From positions 372,001 through 436,000 of the forward strand of contig NZ_CP108067.1 in NCBI RefSeq assembly GCF_036178145.1: DNA of 64,000 nt, read 5' to 3'. A program made the position numbers and the translations under genes. The notes under the pieces are model-generated. The model was not told the origin of the DNA. It ran no database searches and saw only the letters and a list, made by a program, of their open reading frames with translations. Origin of the DNA: Streptomyces sp. NBC_00273. Its GTDB lineage: Bacteria > Actinomycetota > Actinomycetes > Streptomycetales > Streptomycetaceae. Below are positions 51,619 to 59,111 of the stretch, piece by piece (position 1 is the first letter of the stretch; each line of letters starts with the position of its first letter).

Positions 51619-53720
51619 GGGCGGGGCTCTCCGTAGGTCGGCAGATCGGGTGCCTGAATCCATTGGTTCAGCAACTGGGGCCACTCCTCGTAGGCCTGGT
51701 AGAAGACCTCCTGGGGGCCGACGGCGCTGTTCTGGGCCAGGGTGAGCAGTTGCAGCCGGACTGCGTTGACCTTCCTCGGGTCAGGGCGCGCGAGGGGGTG
51801 CGACTGCCGCCACAGGTTGAGGACGAGGAGCTGCACGGCCTGGCGCACGGGGTCGTTGTCGGCCGCGACCTGGTCTCCCACGGGATCCGCAGCCGGGACG
51901 GCCGGGTGCTCCGGGGGATGCGGTGCGGCGCAGACCAGGTTGAGAGTGGCGAGCCACCCCGGCGCGTCCTGCTCGGCCAGGCGGCGGTGCAGGGCGCGCA
52001 CGACGACGTCGGTGTCGCCGATCGCGAGCGAGTGGTGCAGGTAGCAGGCATCGCGCGGGTCGGCGGCGCCCGGCGCGTACAGGAGGCGCAGCCGCCGGTG
52101 GCTGCCCCGCCAGTTCCAACCCCCGGGCGCCGCGCCGGTGCGGGTGCGGAGGTCGTGCACGAGCAGGGCCCGCAGGGTGGGATCACCGACGAAGGGCCCG
52201 CCGGTGCCCGGCCAGGGGTGATGGCTCCAGCAGTCCTTCCGCAACAGGCGCTTGGTCTCCGCCACTGGCACTCTGACGGTCGCCGCCACGGGCTGTCCGT
52301 CAGCTCCGTGCTGCGCGTGGTCGGCGTCGAGCGCGTGGGCGGCCGCGTCGTCGAGCGCCGGGGTGTAGGAGGCGAGGCGGGCCCGTGCCTCCCCGTCGGG
52401 GATCAGGAGCCGGAGCAGCCGTTCGTACACGGGCAACGTCGGCCCGTCGTCGAGGGGCAGCTCGAGCGGCAGGTCGAGCAGCGCGCGGTGGTCGACGGGC
52501 TCGTGGAGGCCGATCCTCTGCCGTACGGACAGCACCAGGGCGTGGGCTATCCCAGCGCGCCCGGCGCTGAGCCGGTGGATCACGTGGGCGGTGTCGGGCT
52601 CCGGCCGGTCGTCGCCGAACATCTCCTTGACCTCGTCGAGGTCGAGCTGTGCCATCGGCAGCCTCCACACCCAGCCGGCCGCCGTCTGCGGCCTGTCCTG
52701 CCGCCAGTACGGGCCCGCCGCACTCCTCGTCGACGGGGCGGTGCTCTCGGCGTCGGGCACTGCGGGCTCCTGGGCGAGGGCCGCCGCGACGACGCCGGGG
52801 TGCGTCCGCGTGGGCTCGTCGTGCCAGGCGCGGGTCAGCGCGTCCAGGACCGTCACACCCAGCGGGGTGTGGACGTTGTCCAGGAGCAGCAGCGGGCGCG
52901 GCACCCGGTTCTTCAGGCGCATCCAGGTGTAGTGGTCGGCCATGTCCTCCAGGAGGGCGGCCACCAAGTGGTGCTCCGCCCGCCGCCGGTCGCCCCCGTC
53001 ACCGCGGAAACACATGGCGAGATCGGTCAACTGGGCGTGCCCGTCACCCTGGGGGCCGACCCGACGGCCGGCCCACCAGCCCATGCCCTGCCTGTTGGCG
53101 CGCGGGCCGAGCAGTTCGGTGGTGACGATGTCGGTGAGCGGCCCCACGAGTTCGCTCACCCCGGGTCCCAGCCCCGCTGCGGCGCCGACGCCCTGGGTGA
53201 CCTGTCCGATCCAGCCCGACACCCGCTGGTTGCGCGCCTGCAGGTCGGGCTGGCTCTCCCGTAACAGCCCCGCGAGGCGGCGACGGGCGGCCTGCAACTC
53301 GGCGGGCTGGACGTCCTCGGACTGCCAGCTGGTGACCGCGAGCAGCCCCTGGGTAAGCCGGGGGAAGGACAACTTCCCGGCGAACTCGTTCGGCTTCCGG
53401 CTCAACCCGTCCATCAGGTAGAAGAGCAGGTCCGAGGTGCGCGAGGCGTTCGCCGTGGTCTCGTCGGCCAGGGAGGCGAGCCCCGGCTGGCCGAAGTCCG
53501 CCGCCCCGAGGTCGGCGTACGCCTGCGGTATGCGCTGCGCGTACCGCTTCGAGAGCTCCTTCAGCAGCGCGGTCTTACCGGTGAGCCGCCCGCCGCCGCA
53601 CTCGATCAGCAGCGGACTCCCGCCCGGTATCCGCAGCCGGGCGGCCCCCTGCGACTCGAGCCCCACTAATGAAGGCACGACGGCATCGAGCACCGCCGCC
53701 CGTCCGTACAGCGTCACCAT
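51615..53720 (-). CDS. P-loop NTPase, STAND-like
   Basis: 701 residues starting MVTLYGRAAVLDAVVPSLVG. Walker A is G43-G-R-L-T-G-K-T50 within LLIECGGGRLTGKTALLKEL, and Walker B is RPLLLLDNVH with Asp281. The start (GRAAVLDAVV) has the STAND-style G-R-x-x-x-L opening. The C-terminal 300 residues are helical with Trp/Leu-rich segments (LDLDEVKEMFGDDRPEPDTA, GWLATLNLVCAAP) and no known effector domain. No membrane segment. Translationally coupled to the receptor-like gene. ATG 53720 is chosen because upstream codons are not conserved-looking. Role unknown. Confidence 0.82.
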   Translation of the reverse strand: MVTLYGRAAVLDAVVPSLVGLESQGAARLRIPGGSPLLIECGGGRLTGKTALLKELSKRYAQRIPQAYADLGAADFGQPGLASLADETTANASRTSDLLFYLMDGLSRKPNEFAGKLSFPRLTQGLLAVTSWQSEDVQPAELQAARRRLAGLLRESQPDLQARNQRVSGWIGQVTQGVGAAAGLGPGVSELVGPLTDIVTTELLGPRANRQGMGWWAGRRVGPQGDGHAQLTDLAMCFRGDGGDRRRAEHHLVAALLEDMADHYTWMRLKNRVPRPLLLLDNVHTPLGVTVLDALTRAWHDEPTRTHPGVVAAALAQEPAVPDAESTAPSTRSAAGPYWRQDRPQTAAGWVWRLPMAQLDLDEVKEMFGDDRPEPDTAHVIHRLSAGRAGIAHALVLSVRQRIGLHEPVDHRALLDLPLELPLDDGPTLPVYERLLRLLIPDGEARARLASYTPALDDAAAHALDADHAQHGADGQPVAATVRVPVAETKRLLRKDCWSHHPWPGTGGPFVGDPTLRALLVHDLRTRTGAAPGGWNWRGSHRRLRLLYAPGAADPRDACYLHHSLAIGDTDVVVRALHRRLAEQDAPGWLATLNLVCAAPHPPEHPAVPAADPVGDQVAADNDPVRQAVQLLVLNLWRQSHPLARPDPRKVNAVRLQLLTLAQNSAVGPQEVFYQAYEEWPQLLNQWIQAPDLPTYGEPRP

Positions 53721-53942
53721 GACCCCCCAGTCATGCGGCTCGATGGTGCACCGCCGCCGCATGGCAAGGAGCGTAAGGGGCGGCTACATGTCGCCACCGA
53801 CATTCGACGAAGCCGCACCTCTCGGTTATGCGTTCGTGACCCACAGCGGGCGGAACACTCCTTTGGCCCCTTGTGTCGCCTCTCCGAGCACTGGGGGACC
53901 TTCCGACACAGAGCCGGTGACGCCAGGCCCAAAGCCATCTAG
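53721..53942. other. Leader of the NTPase-receptor operon
   Basis: 222 bases between the operon start and the IS701 element. Should contain the promoter; I see no clear operator. Confidence 0.4.
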
Positions 53943-53997
53943 CAGTGCTTTGTTAGCTGGTCCTGTCACGGTTGGTGTTAGGTAGTTCGCTGGTTGT

Positions 53998-55376
53998 GTG
54001 AGGGCTGGGGAGCTTGCTGCGGTGCGGGGCCGGTTGGAGGAGTCCGCCGGGGAGGTGTTCGCGCCGTTGGTGCGGCGGGACTGGCTGGAGAAGGGCCAGT
54101 TGTATCTGCGGGGCCTGCTGTTGGACGGCCGACGCAATTTGATGCAGCCGATGGCCGAGCGTCTCGGGGTGGACCATCAGCGGTTGCAGCAGTTCATGAC
54201 GTCCTCGACCTGGCCGGTCGAGGACGTGCGGGCTCGGCTGGTATGGCGGGCGGTGCGGGTGGTGCGGCCCGAGGTGTGGGTGGTGCGGCCCGAGGTGTGG
54301 GTGGTGCGGCCCGAGGTGTGGGTGGTGCGGCCCGAGGTGTGGGTGGTGGACGACACCGGTTTCCCCAAAGACGGCATCGCATCACCCGGGGTGTCCCGGC
54401 AGTACTCGGGCACGTTGGGCAAGGTCGGCAACTGCCAGATCGGCGTCAGTGTCCGCGCCGCTTCCGATATGGCCTCGTGCCCGCTGTCCTGGCGGCTGTT
54501 CCTGCCCGAAGCTGGGACAGGCCCGAGATGGCCGGGCGGCGCAAGGCATGCCGGATCCCCGATACCGAGCACCACCGCCCGAAGTGGGAGCTCGCGCTGG
54601 AGATGCTCGACGAACTCGCAGGAACCGGGCTGCGGCCCGCCGCTCTGGTCGCGGACACCGGTTGCAGCGCGACCGCCGATTTCCGCCACGGCCTGGAGGA
54701 CCGGGGTCTGGCCTACGTGCTGCAGGTCAAGGGCGAGATGACCGCCCACGGGCAGGACACCGAGCCTCACCGGCCCGCCTATGGCGGGCTCGGGCCGCGC
54801 CCGCTGCCGCGCTACCGCACCCGCCCGGTCTCCTTGCGCGAACACGTGATGGCCGCGGGCCGAGACCGGGGAGGGAACCTGACCAGGCGCAAGGGCTCCA
54901 AGGCGGCGATGAGCTCGCACTTCGTGCTCCTGCGGGTCCGCCTCGCCGGCCGACGGCCCAAACCCGCCACCGACGGCACGATCCGCTCAGCCGGCTGATC
55001 GCCCGGTGGCCCGAGGACGAGGCCGAGCCGGTGAGGTACTGGATTTCGAACCTGCCCGCCAACATTCCCGCCAAGGACCTGATCCGCCTCGCGAAGTCCC
55101 GCTGGCGGATCGAGCACGACTACCGCGAGCTGAAAACCTGCCTGGGCCTGGACCACTTCGAGGGCCGATCCTTCGCCGGCTGGCACCGCCACGTCACCCT
55201 CGTGACCGCAGCCCACCTGTTCCTGACCGAACAGCGGAGGACCCCCAAAGCCCCTGCCAGGGCCTGACCCTCTACCAGGCCCCCTGGACCTCCTACAACA
55301 CCTCATCGCCACCTGGACCGGCACCTGCCCCACCTGCCAACAGGCCATCCCATGGCAGCCCTACGACACCACCTAA
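53998..55376 (+). pseudogene. IS701-family transposase with frameshifts and internal repeat expansion
   Basis: From GTG 53998: MRAGELAAVRGRLEESAGEV, LLDGRRNLMQPMAERLGVDH QRLQQFMTSSTWP, then VRPEVWV four times in a row, then VVDDTGFPKDGIASPGVSRQ YSGTLGKVGNCQIGVSV (first catalytic Asp). Shifts follow near 54515, 54880 and 54960, and again just before 55267. The correct frames give LEMLDELAGTGLRPAALVAD TG, IPAKDLIRLAKSRWRIEHDY RELKTCLGLDHFEGRSFAGW HRH and, last, GTCPTCQQAIPWQPYDTT to TAA 55376. All parts of a full IS701 transposase are present in order. Confidence 0.88.
54262..54345 (+). repeat. Four perfect 21-bp tandem repeats inside the transposase gene
   Basis: Each unit encodes VRPEVWV and the units are identical at base level. 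The array lies directly before the catalytic DDTGFPKDG motif. IS701 relatives have a single copy of this segment as far as I recall, so this is a local expansion of three extra units (63 bp, in frame). Confidence 0.92.
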
Positions 55377-55442
55377 CAAAGCACCACTAGAGCCTGTCCG
55401 GTCGATCACGTAACTCGCTAAGCTCTCCCTATCCTGAAGGGG

Positions 55443-55673
55443 GTGGCTGAAGCAGTGATGACTCGCGAGTCGGCCGTTGCCATGGTGCAGAAGATCATGG
55501 ATGGGGACTGCGCCGATGACGCCGAGATCGACCGCGCGCTGGAGGCGCTGGACAGGGGTCTTGGCTGTCCGAGTGGCTATGCCAGCGACTTGATCTACTC
55601 GCCCGACGGGCCGGAGCCGACAGCGGCTGAGGTGGTCGAACTAGCCCTGGCCCACCGACCGTTCGCGCTGTGA
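55443..55673 (+). CDS. Colicin/bacteriocin immunity-like protein
   Basis: 76 residues: MAEAVMTRESAVAMVQKIMD GDCADDAEIDRALEALDRGL GCPSGYASDLIYSPDGPEPT AAEVVELALAHRPFAL. The layout (VQ-IMDGD, a helical pair, GCP...SDLIY/F, T-AE-VVE-AL-HRP-AL) follows the small four-helix immunity proteins of nuclease colicins and pyocins and their actinomycete relatives. GAAGGGGG abuts the GTG at 55443; ATG 55458 is an alternative start. No cognate nuclease toxin gene is nearby, and IS701 and IS5 remnants flank it, so it is probably an orphan. Confidence 0.65.
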   Translation: MAEAVMTRESAVAMVQKIMDGDCADDAEIDRALEALDRGLGCPSGYASDLIYSPDGPEPTAAEVVELALAHRPFAL

Positions 55674-55758
55674 GAATGACACCCGCTCGGGCGTTCTTCA
55701 GCTGTGACTCGTCCGGTTGATCATGTAACTATCGCCCGCCTTGGCCGTTGGATCGGAC

Positions 55759-56205
55759 ATGGGGCGGAGAGATCTCACGGATGCCGAGTGGGAACGACTG
55801 CGGTCGTTCCTGCCGGTCAGCAACAGGCATTGTGGCCGGTGGCGGCACCACCGGCAGGTGATCGACGGATTCTGCACCGGCTACGGACCGGAGTGCACTG
55901 GCGTGACCTGCCCGAGCGGTTCGGTCCGTGGGAGACGGTCTACGAACTCCATCGGCTGTGGTCGGCCGACGGGACCTGGGAGCGTCTGCTCCAGCGGGTC
56001 CAGGCGGAAGCTGACGCGGCCCGGGACATCGACTGGGACATCTCCGTCGACTCCACCATCGTCCGGGCCCACCAGCACGCGGCCGGCGCCCGTACCGATC
56101 CGCCACCAGCCCTTGATTCAAAGGGTGCTGGGCCGGGAGAACACCAGGACGAGACACTGTGGCAGAGCCTCGTCGCCCGCCTGGCGGAGGTGGTGCGGGA
56201 GGCGA
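55759..56205 (+). pseudogene. IS5-family transposase remnant
   Basis: ATG 55759 gives MGRRDLTDAEWERLRSFLPV SNRHCGRWRHHRQVIDG. After a shift near 55870 the frame continues HRLRTGVHWRDLPERFGPWE TVYELHRLWSADGTWERLLQ RVQAEADAARDIDWDISVDS TIVRAHQHAAGARTDPPPAL and LWQSLVARLAEVV. These are the N-terminal and first-Asp regions of an IS5-type transposase (DISVDSTIVRAHQHAAG). The C-terminal half is absent. The end lies about 180 bases before the amyloid-motif protein gene. Confidence 0.82.
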
Positions 56206-56381
56206 TGGCCTACTCGGGCACGGCGGACGCGACGGAGCCGCGGCCCGTACCCCTTCGGAAGGGTCCAGTGGTACTCGCCGAGAAAGCAACTGCGTACCCC
56301 CTGTTTCGCGCAGTCGCTGTCTGGGGGCCGAAGGCAGCGGTACGGTCGCAGGAGCAGAATCACGAGCCCGGGGGTGTGGGG

Positions 56382-56825
56382 ATGCTGGAGGCGGCGTTGG
56401 CGGCAGTGGCCGCGGCGGGCGGAACCGCGGTGGTGCAGGCCGCGGGTACCGACGCGTGGAACGGGCTGCGGTCCCGGGTGGCCCGACTGCTGGGCCGCGG
56501 AGATCCGGCACGTGAGCAGGCGGAGCTGGAGCGCCTGGACCGGACCGCCACCGTCCTGCGGGAGCTGGAGCCGGCTGAGGCGGACCGGGTGCGGAACCGG
56601 CAGGAGGCTTCCTGGCAGACCCGTTTCGAGACGGTGCTGGAGAACGTGAGCGACGAGGTGGAACGAGCACGGCTCGCTGAGGGACTGCGGGCCCTGATCG
56701 ACGAACAGAGCGCGCACACAGGCGGCGGGGGTGGGTCCGTCTCAGGCAACACCTTCTACGGCCCCGCCGCGATCCAGACCGGGAACAACAACCGGCAGGA
56801 CAACCACTTCGGGAACGGGTCCTGA
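56382..56825 (+). CDS. Small helical protein with C-terminal RHIM-like amyloid signalling motif (BASS effector candidate)
   Basis: 147 residues from ATG 56382; GTG 56376 is an alternative. Residues 1-22 are an Ala-rich hydrophobic helix (LEAALAAVAAAGGTAVVQAA). Residues about 25-110 form a charged helical domain (RVARLLGRGDPAREQAELER, ASWQTRFETVLENVSDEVER). A Gly-rich linker GGGGGSVS leads to the C-terminal motif G122 to F143, GNTFYGPAAIQTGNNNRQDN. I-Q-T-G-N-N-N matches the RHIM core (I/V)Q-x-G-x-x-N. The next gene starts with a version of the same motif on an NB-ARC protein. That arrangement is the signature of bacterial amyloid-signalling effector/NLR pairs, in which the effector domain (Bell-type) is thought to act on membranes. 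Confidence 0.72.
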   Translation: MLEAALAAVAAAGGTAVVQAAGTDAWNGLRSRVARLLGRGDPAREQAELERLDRTATVLRELEPAEADRVRNRQEASWQTRFETVLENVSDEVERARLAEGLRALIDEQSAHTGGGGGSVSGNTFYGPAAIQTGNNNRQDNHFGNGS

Positions 56826-56854
56826 ACGGCCCCGCCGACGACCCGCGCACACTC

Positions 56855-57720
56855 ATGGAAGCGGCGGGAACACGTTCAATGGGCCCGTCGCCGGCCAGTA
56901 CGGCGACCACAACGCGCAGAACACCTACTTCCCCACCACACGCCCCTCGGTGTCCTGGCCGCACCAGGTCGGCGTGATCCCACGCCGTGCCGACTGCTTC
57001 CAACACCGCCGCGCGGTGGCCCAGTTCCGCGTGGCCCTGGCTGCCGGGGACACCGCAGTCCTCGTCGGAGGACGCAGCGAGGGCGTTCCCGGCCTGGCTC
57101 GAACCCCGAGCCACAGCAGAGCCAGGCAGCCGGCTGATCGTCCTGGACGCCGTCTCCGCCCCTGCGGACCTCTCGGGCCTGTGGCCGCCGGCCGGCCCGC
57201 ATGGGGCCGCTGTGGTCACCACCCGCAGCCGCGACAGCGCCCTCAGCGGACCCGGCCGACGCCAGGTACCGGTAGGCAAGTTCACCCCCGCCGAGCCCAC
57301 CTCCCCCTGGCCTTGTCCCAGGCGGCCGCCTGTCTCATCGACGCCGAACCGGACTGCGCCACCTACCGGCAGCGCCTGGCCGACCACACCCGCTGCCTGG
57401 CTGATCTGCTCCCCGAGACCGACTGTCTGCCCGACGACCAGACCACCAGCACGACTGCGGCCTGGGCGCTGTCCATCGACCGCGCCAACCAACGACAGCC
57501 AGCCGGCCCGGCCCGCCCCATGCTCGAACTCGCAGCGATGCCGCCCGAAGCCCACAGCGTGCTCTACCCCACCTGTGCACGCCTTGGCGCGACTGGCCAG
57601 GTCACCACCGCCGCCACCCACTTCCGCCACCTCGCCGACACGGTCCACACACGCCGGGTTCTGCGAACGGATCCGGGATGGGCGGGGGGCCTGCGGCTCG
57701 TGATTGATCTTGCTCACACA
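56855..57720 (+). pseudogene. Decayed NLR (NB-ARC) protein with N-terminal amyloid motif
   Basis: ATG 56855 begins MEAAG; one base must be added to enter GNTFNGPVAGQYGDHNAQNT, whose G-N-T-F-x-G-P-x-A-x-Q-x-G-x-x-N-x-Q pattern repeats that of the preceding gene. Next come VGVIPRRADCFQHRRAVAQF and AGDTAVLVGG, where the P-loop should follow. Instead, at about 57065, sequence jumps to AARAFPAWLEPRA, GSRLIVLDAVSAPADLSGLW (Walker B region) and PHGAAVVTTRSRDSAL. A second jump near 57300 leads to HLPLALSQAAACLIDAEPDC and DDQTTSTTAAWALSIDRANQ (GxP/ARC2-like block), and a third near 57540 to repeat-like sequence. Walker A and most repeats are lost, so the NLR is dead. Confidence 0.72.
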
Positions 57721-57730
57721 AAGGGGCGGT

Positions 57731-58627
57731 TCATGCGAGATCAGACCGTCCCTGAACGGCCTGGAACGTTCCCGCCGCGGTGAACGCGTTGGTGATCGGC
57801 GCGATGAGCGAGGCAAAGCGGCGGGTACCCGCGGTGCCGATCGGCGCCCATAGCGCTGCGCAGTGCTCGTCCGTTTCCAGTTCGATGCGCTCGCGTGCCG
57901 CACTGCCAGCGTCGGTCACCATGCCGTGGGAGTCGAGCCAGCCGCGCGCGACGAGGCGTGCCGTCGCTGCGCTCCACTCCTCGTCGTCCCACTGACGGGT
58001 CGCTCGCGCGAGAGCTGTCGGGAGGCGTCCGGTTGCGGTGTGCAGAACGAGGCAGTCGCACGGCCCGAGGCCGTTGTCGGCGAGTACGACGAGATGGGCG
58101 TCGCCGCGCCACTCGCGCGCCACCGTGATCTGCTGCCACAGTGCGACAAGAGGATCGGACGGAAGCGCGACCGAGGCGTTCGCGGCGGCCAGCACCTTGC
58201 CGGCGTAGTCGGCACCGGCGACGACCGGGTCGATCAGCAAGCGCGCCTCGGCAAGGTGGTCGTCCGTGAGATGTACGTTGACGCGCCGCATCGCCCGACC
58301 GGCGGCCAGGAAACGGGCGGCCTGCCACCGCTCAGGCGGCGCGGCGTCCCACACGCCCGCCATGGCCCGAACTGCCCGCGGGCTGAAGTTGTAGAAGGCC
58401 GCGAGCGTGACTTGCCACGGAACCACGCCCATCGCGGCCGACCGGAAGGCCAGATACGCCGGCCCGCGGTCGGTCACGCCGAGCCCGGCGGCCTCCTCGG
58501 CGCTCTCGGGGGCAAGGTAGATGAACAGGTGGGCGGCGCTGACGACGCCGCTGACGTCACGGACGGCGTTCAGGTCCATCGGGCCGGCGCCGAGGAGGGT
58601 GGAGTCGGGAAGGTCGTCGAGGTGCAT
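57731..58627 (-). CDS. SCO6745-family protein
   Basis: 298 residues (282 if the ATG at 58579 is used). VRDVSGVVSAAHLFIYLAPE SAEEAAGLGVTDRGPAYLAF RSAAMGVVPW opens with the SCO6745/SalK-type pattern. It continues with TLAAFYNFSPRAVRAMAGVW DAAPPERWQAAR, QQITVAREWRGDAHLVVLAD NGLGPCDCLVLH and ATARLVARGWLDSHGMVTDA G, a winged-helix-like C-terminal block. The biochemical role is unknown. GGAG lies eleven bases before ATG 58627. It follows a PEBP pseudogene on the same strand and is likely under the palindrome at 59072. Confidence 0.85.
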   Translation of the reverse strand: MHLDDLPDSTLLGAGPMDLNAVRDVSGVVSAAHLFIYLAPESAEEAAGLGVTDRGPAYLAFRSAAMGVVPWQVTLAAFYNFSPRAVRAMAGVWDAAPPERWQAARFLAAGRAMRRVNVHLTDDHLAEARLLIDPVVAGADYAGKVLAAANASVALPSDPLVALWQQITVAREWRGDAHLVVLADNGLGPCDCLVLHTATGRLPTALARATRQWDDEEWSAATARLVARGWLDSHGMVTDAGSAARERIELETDEHCAALWAPIGTAGTRRFASLIAPITNAFTAAGTFQAVQGRSDLA

Positions 58628-58659
58628 GGCAGTGGTGTCTCCGGGGAGTCGGGCGGCGC

Positions 58660-59010
58660 TGTCGGGCGGGTGTTTCGGCAGTGGCGATCAACACGGCGCG
58701 TCCGAGCATGTGATCGGCCACGGTGGAGCCGAGGACGGCCGGTGTGGCGTCGGCCGGGACGCCTGCGGTGAGGGTGTCGAGGGCGCGCACCACGATGAAG
58801 TAGCGGTGCGGGTCGTGTCCGGCCGGCGGGGCGGCTGCGATGTAGCGGACCACGCGGGCGTCGTTGGGCAACTTGTAGGCGTGCTGGGGCAGTTGTGAGC
58901 CGGTGTCGTCGCCGGCACTCTCGGGGAGCTCGGTGACGGTGGCGGGGACATCGGTGACCGCTCAGCGCCAGAACCCGGACCCGGTGGGGGTGTCGGGGTC
59001 GTTGGCAGGC
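58660..59010 (-). pseudogene. YbhB/YbcL (PEBP, Raf-kinase-inhibitor-like) protein, truncated
   Basis: NDPDTPTGSGFWR then TGA then AVTDVPATVTELPESAGDDT, QLPQHAYKLPNDARVVRYIA AAPPAGHDPHRYFIVVRALD and GRAVLIATAETPA. In the family the motif is DPDAPTGSGFWHWAV: here Trp has become a stop (TGG to TGA) and His has become Arg. About 60 N-terminal residues with the other ligand-site His are missing, and the C-terminal stop is out of frame. PEBP genes often sit next to SCO6745-type or GntR genes; this copy is dead. Confidence 0.7.
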
Positions 59011-59071
59011 ACGGCGGTCGTTCCTTTGTAGATGAGGGCGTCCTCATCCAGCTATTGAATCGACAGTAACA

Positions 59072-59089
59072 CAGATAATCGATTATCTG
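59072..59089. promoter_or_regulatory. Perfect 18-bp palindromic operator
   Basis: CAGATAATCGATTATCTG is its own exact complement, AT-rich, and lies 22 bases before the GntR start and about 60 bases upstream of the PEBP remnant. FadR/FCD-type GntR proteins bind such sites. It is the best candidate for autoregulation and control of the divergent PEBP/SCO6745 unit. Confidence 0.8.
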
Positions 59090-59111
59090 GTGGATCGTCT
59101 AGGATGGGCTC

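Larger units (their letters stand above)
53943..55386 (+). mobile_element. IS701-family insertion sequence with CTAG target duplication
   Basis: The element is bounded by CTAG at 53939-53942 and 55387-55390, the 4-bp duplication typical of IS701. The ends CAGTGCTTTGTTAG and (complement of right end) TGGTGCTTTGTTAG match at 12 of 14 positions. Length 1444 bp. The boundaries are intact although the transposase is broken, so the copy is fixed in place. Confidence 0.88.

Noticed and set aside
51612-53264. A 550-codon plus-strand frame opposite the NTPase gene
   Set aside because: Antisense shadow; the minus-strand product has Walker motifs and an ATGA coupling.
54262-54345. Tandem VRPEVWV repeats as a repeat-protein or DNA-binding repeat domain
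   Set aside because: The units are identical at the DNA level and lie within an otherwise recognisable IS701 transposase, so they are a local expansion, not a repeat-protein family.
55704-56825. A single 373-codon protein joining IS5 sequence to the amyloid-motif domain
   Set aside because: The first part is a truncated transposase in frame by chance; homologous small proteins of this type start near MLEAAL, and the 56205-56370 linker is not transposase-like.
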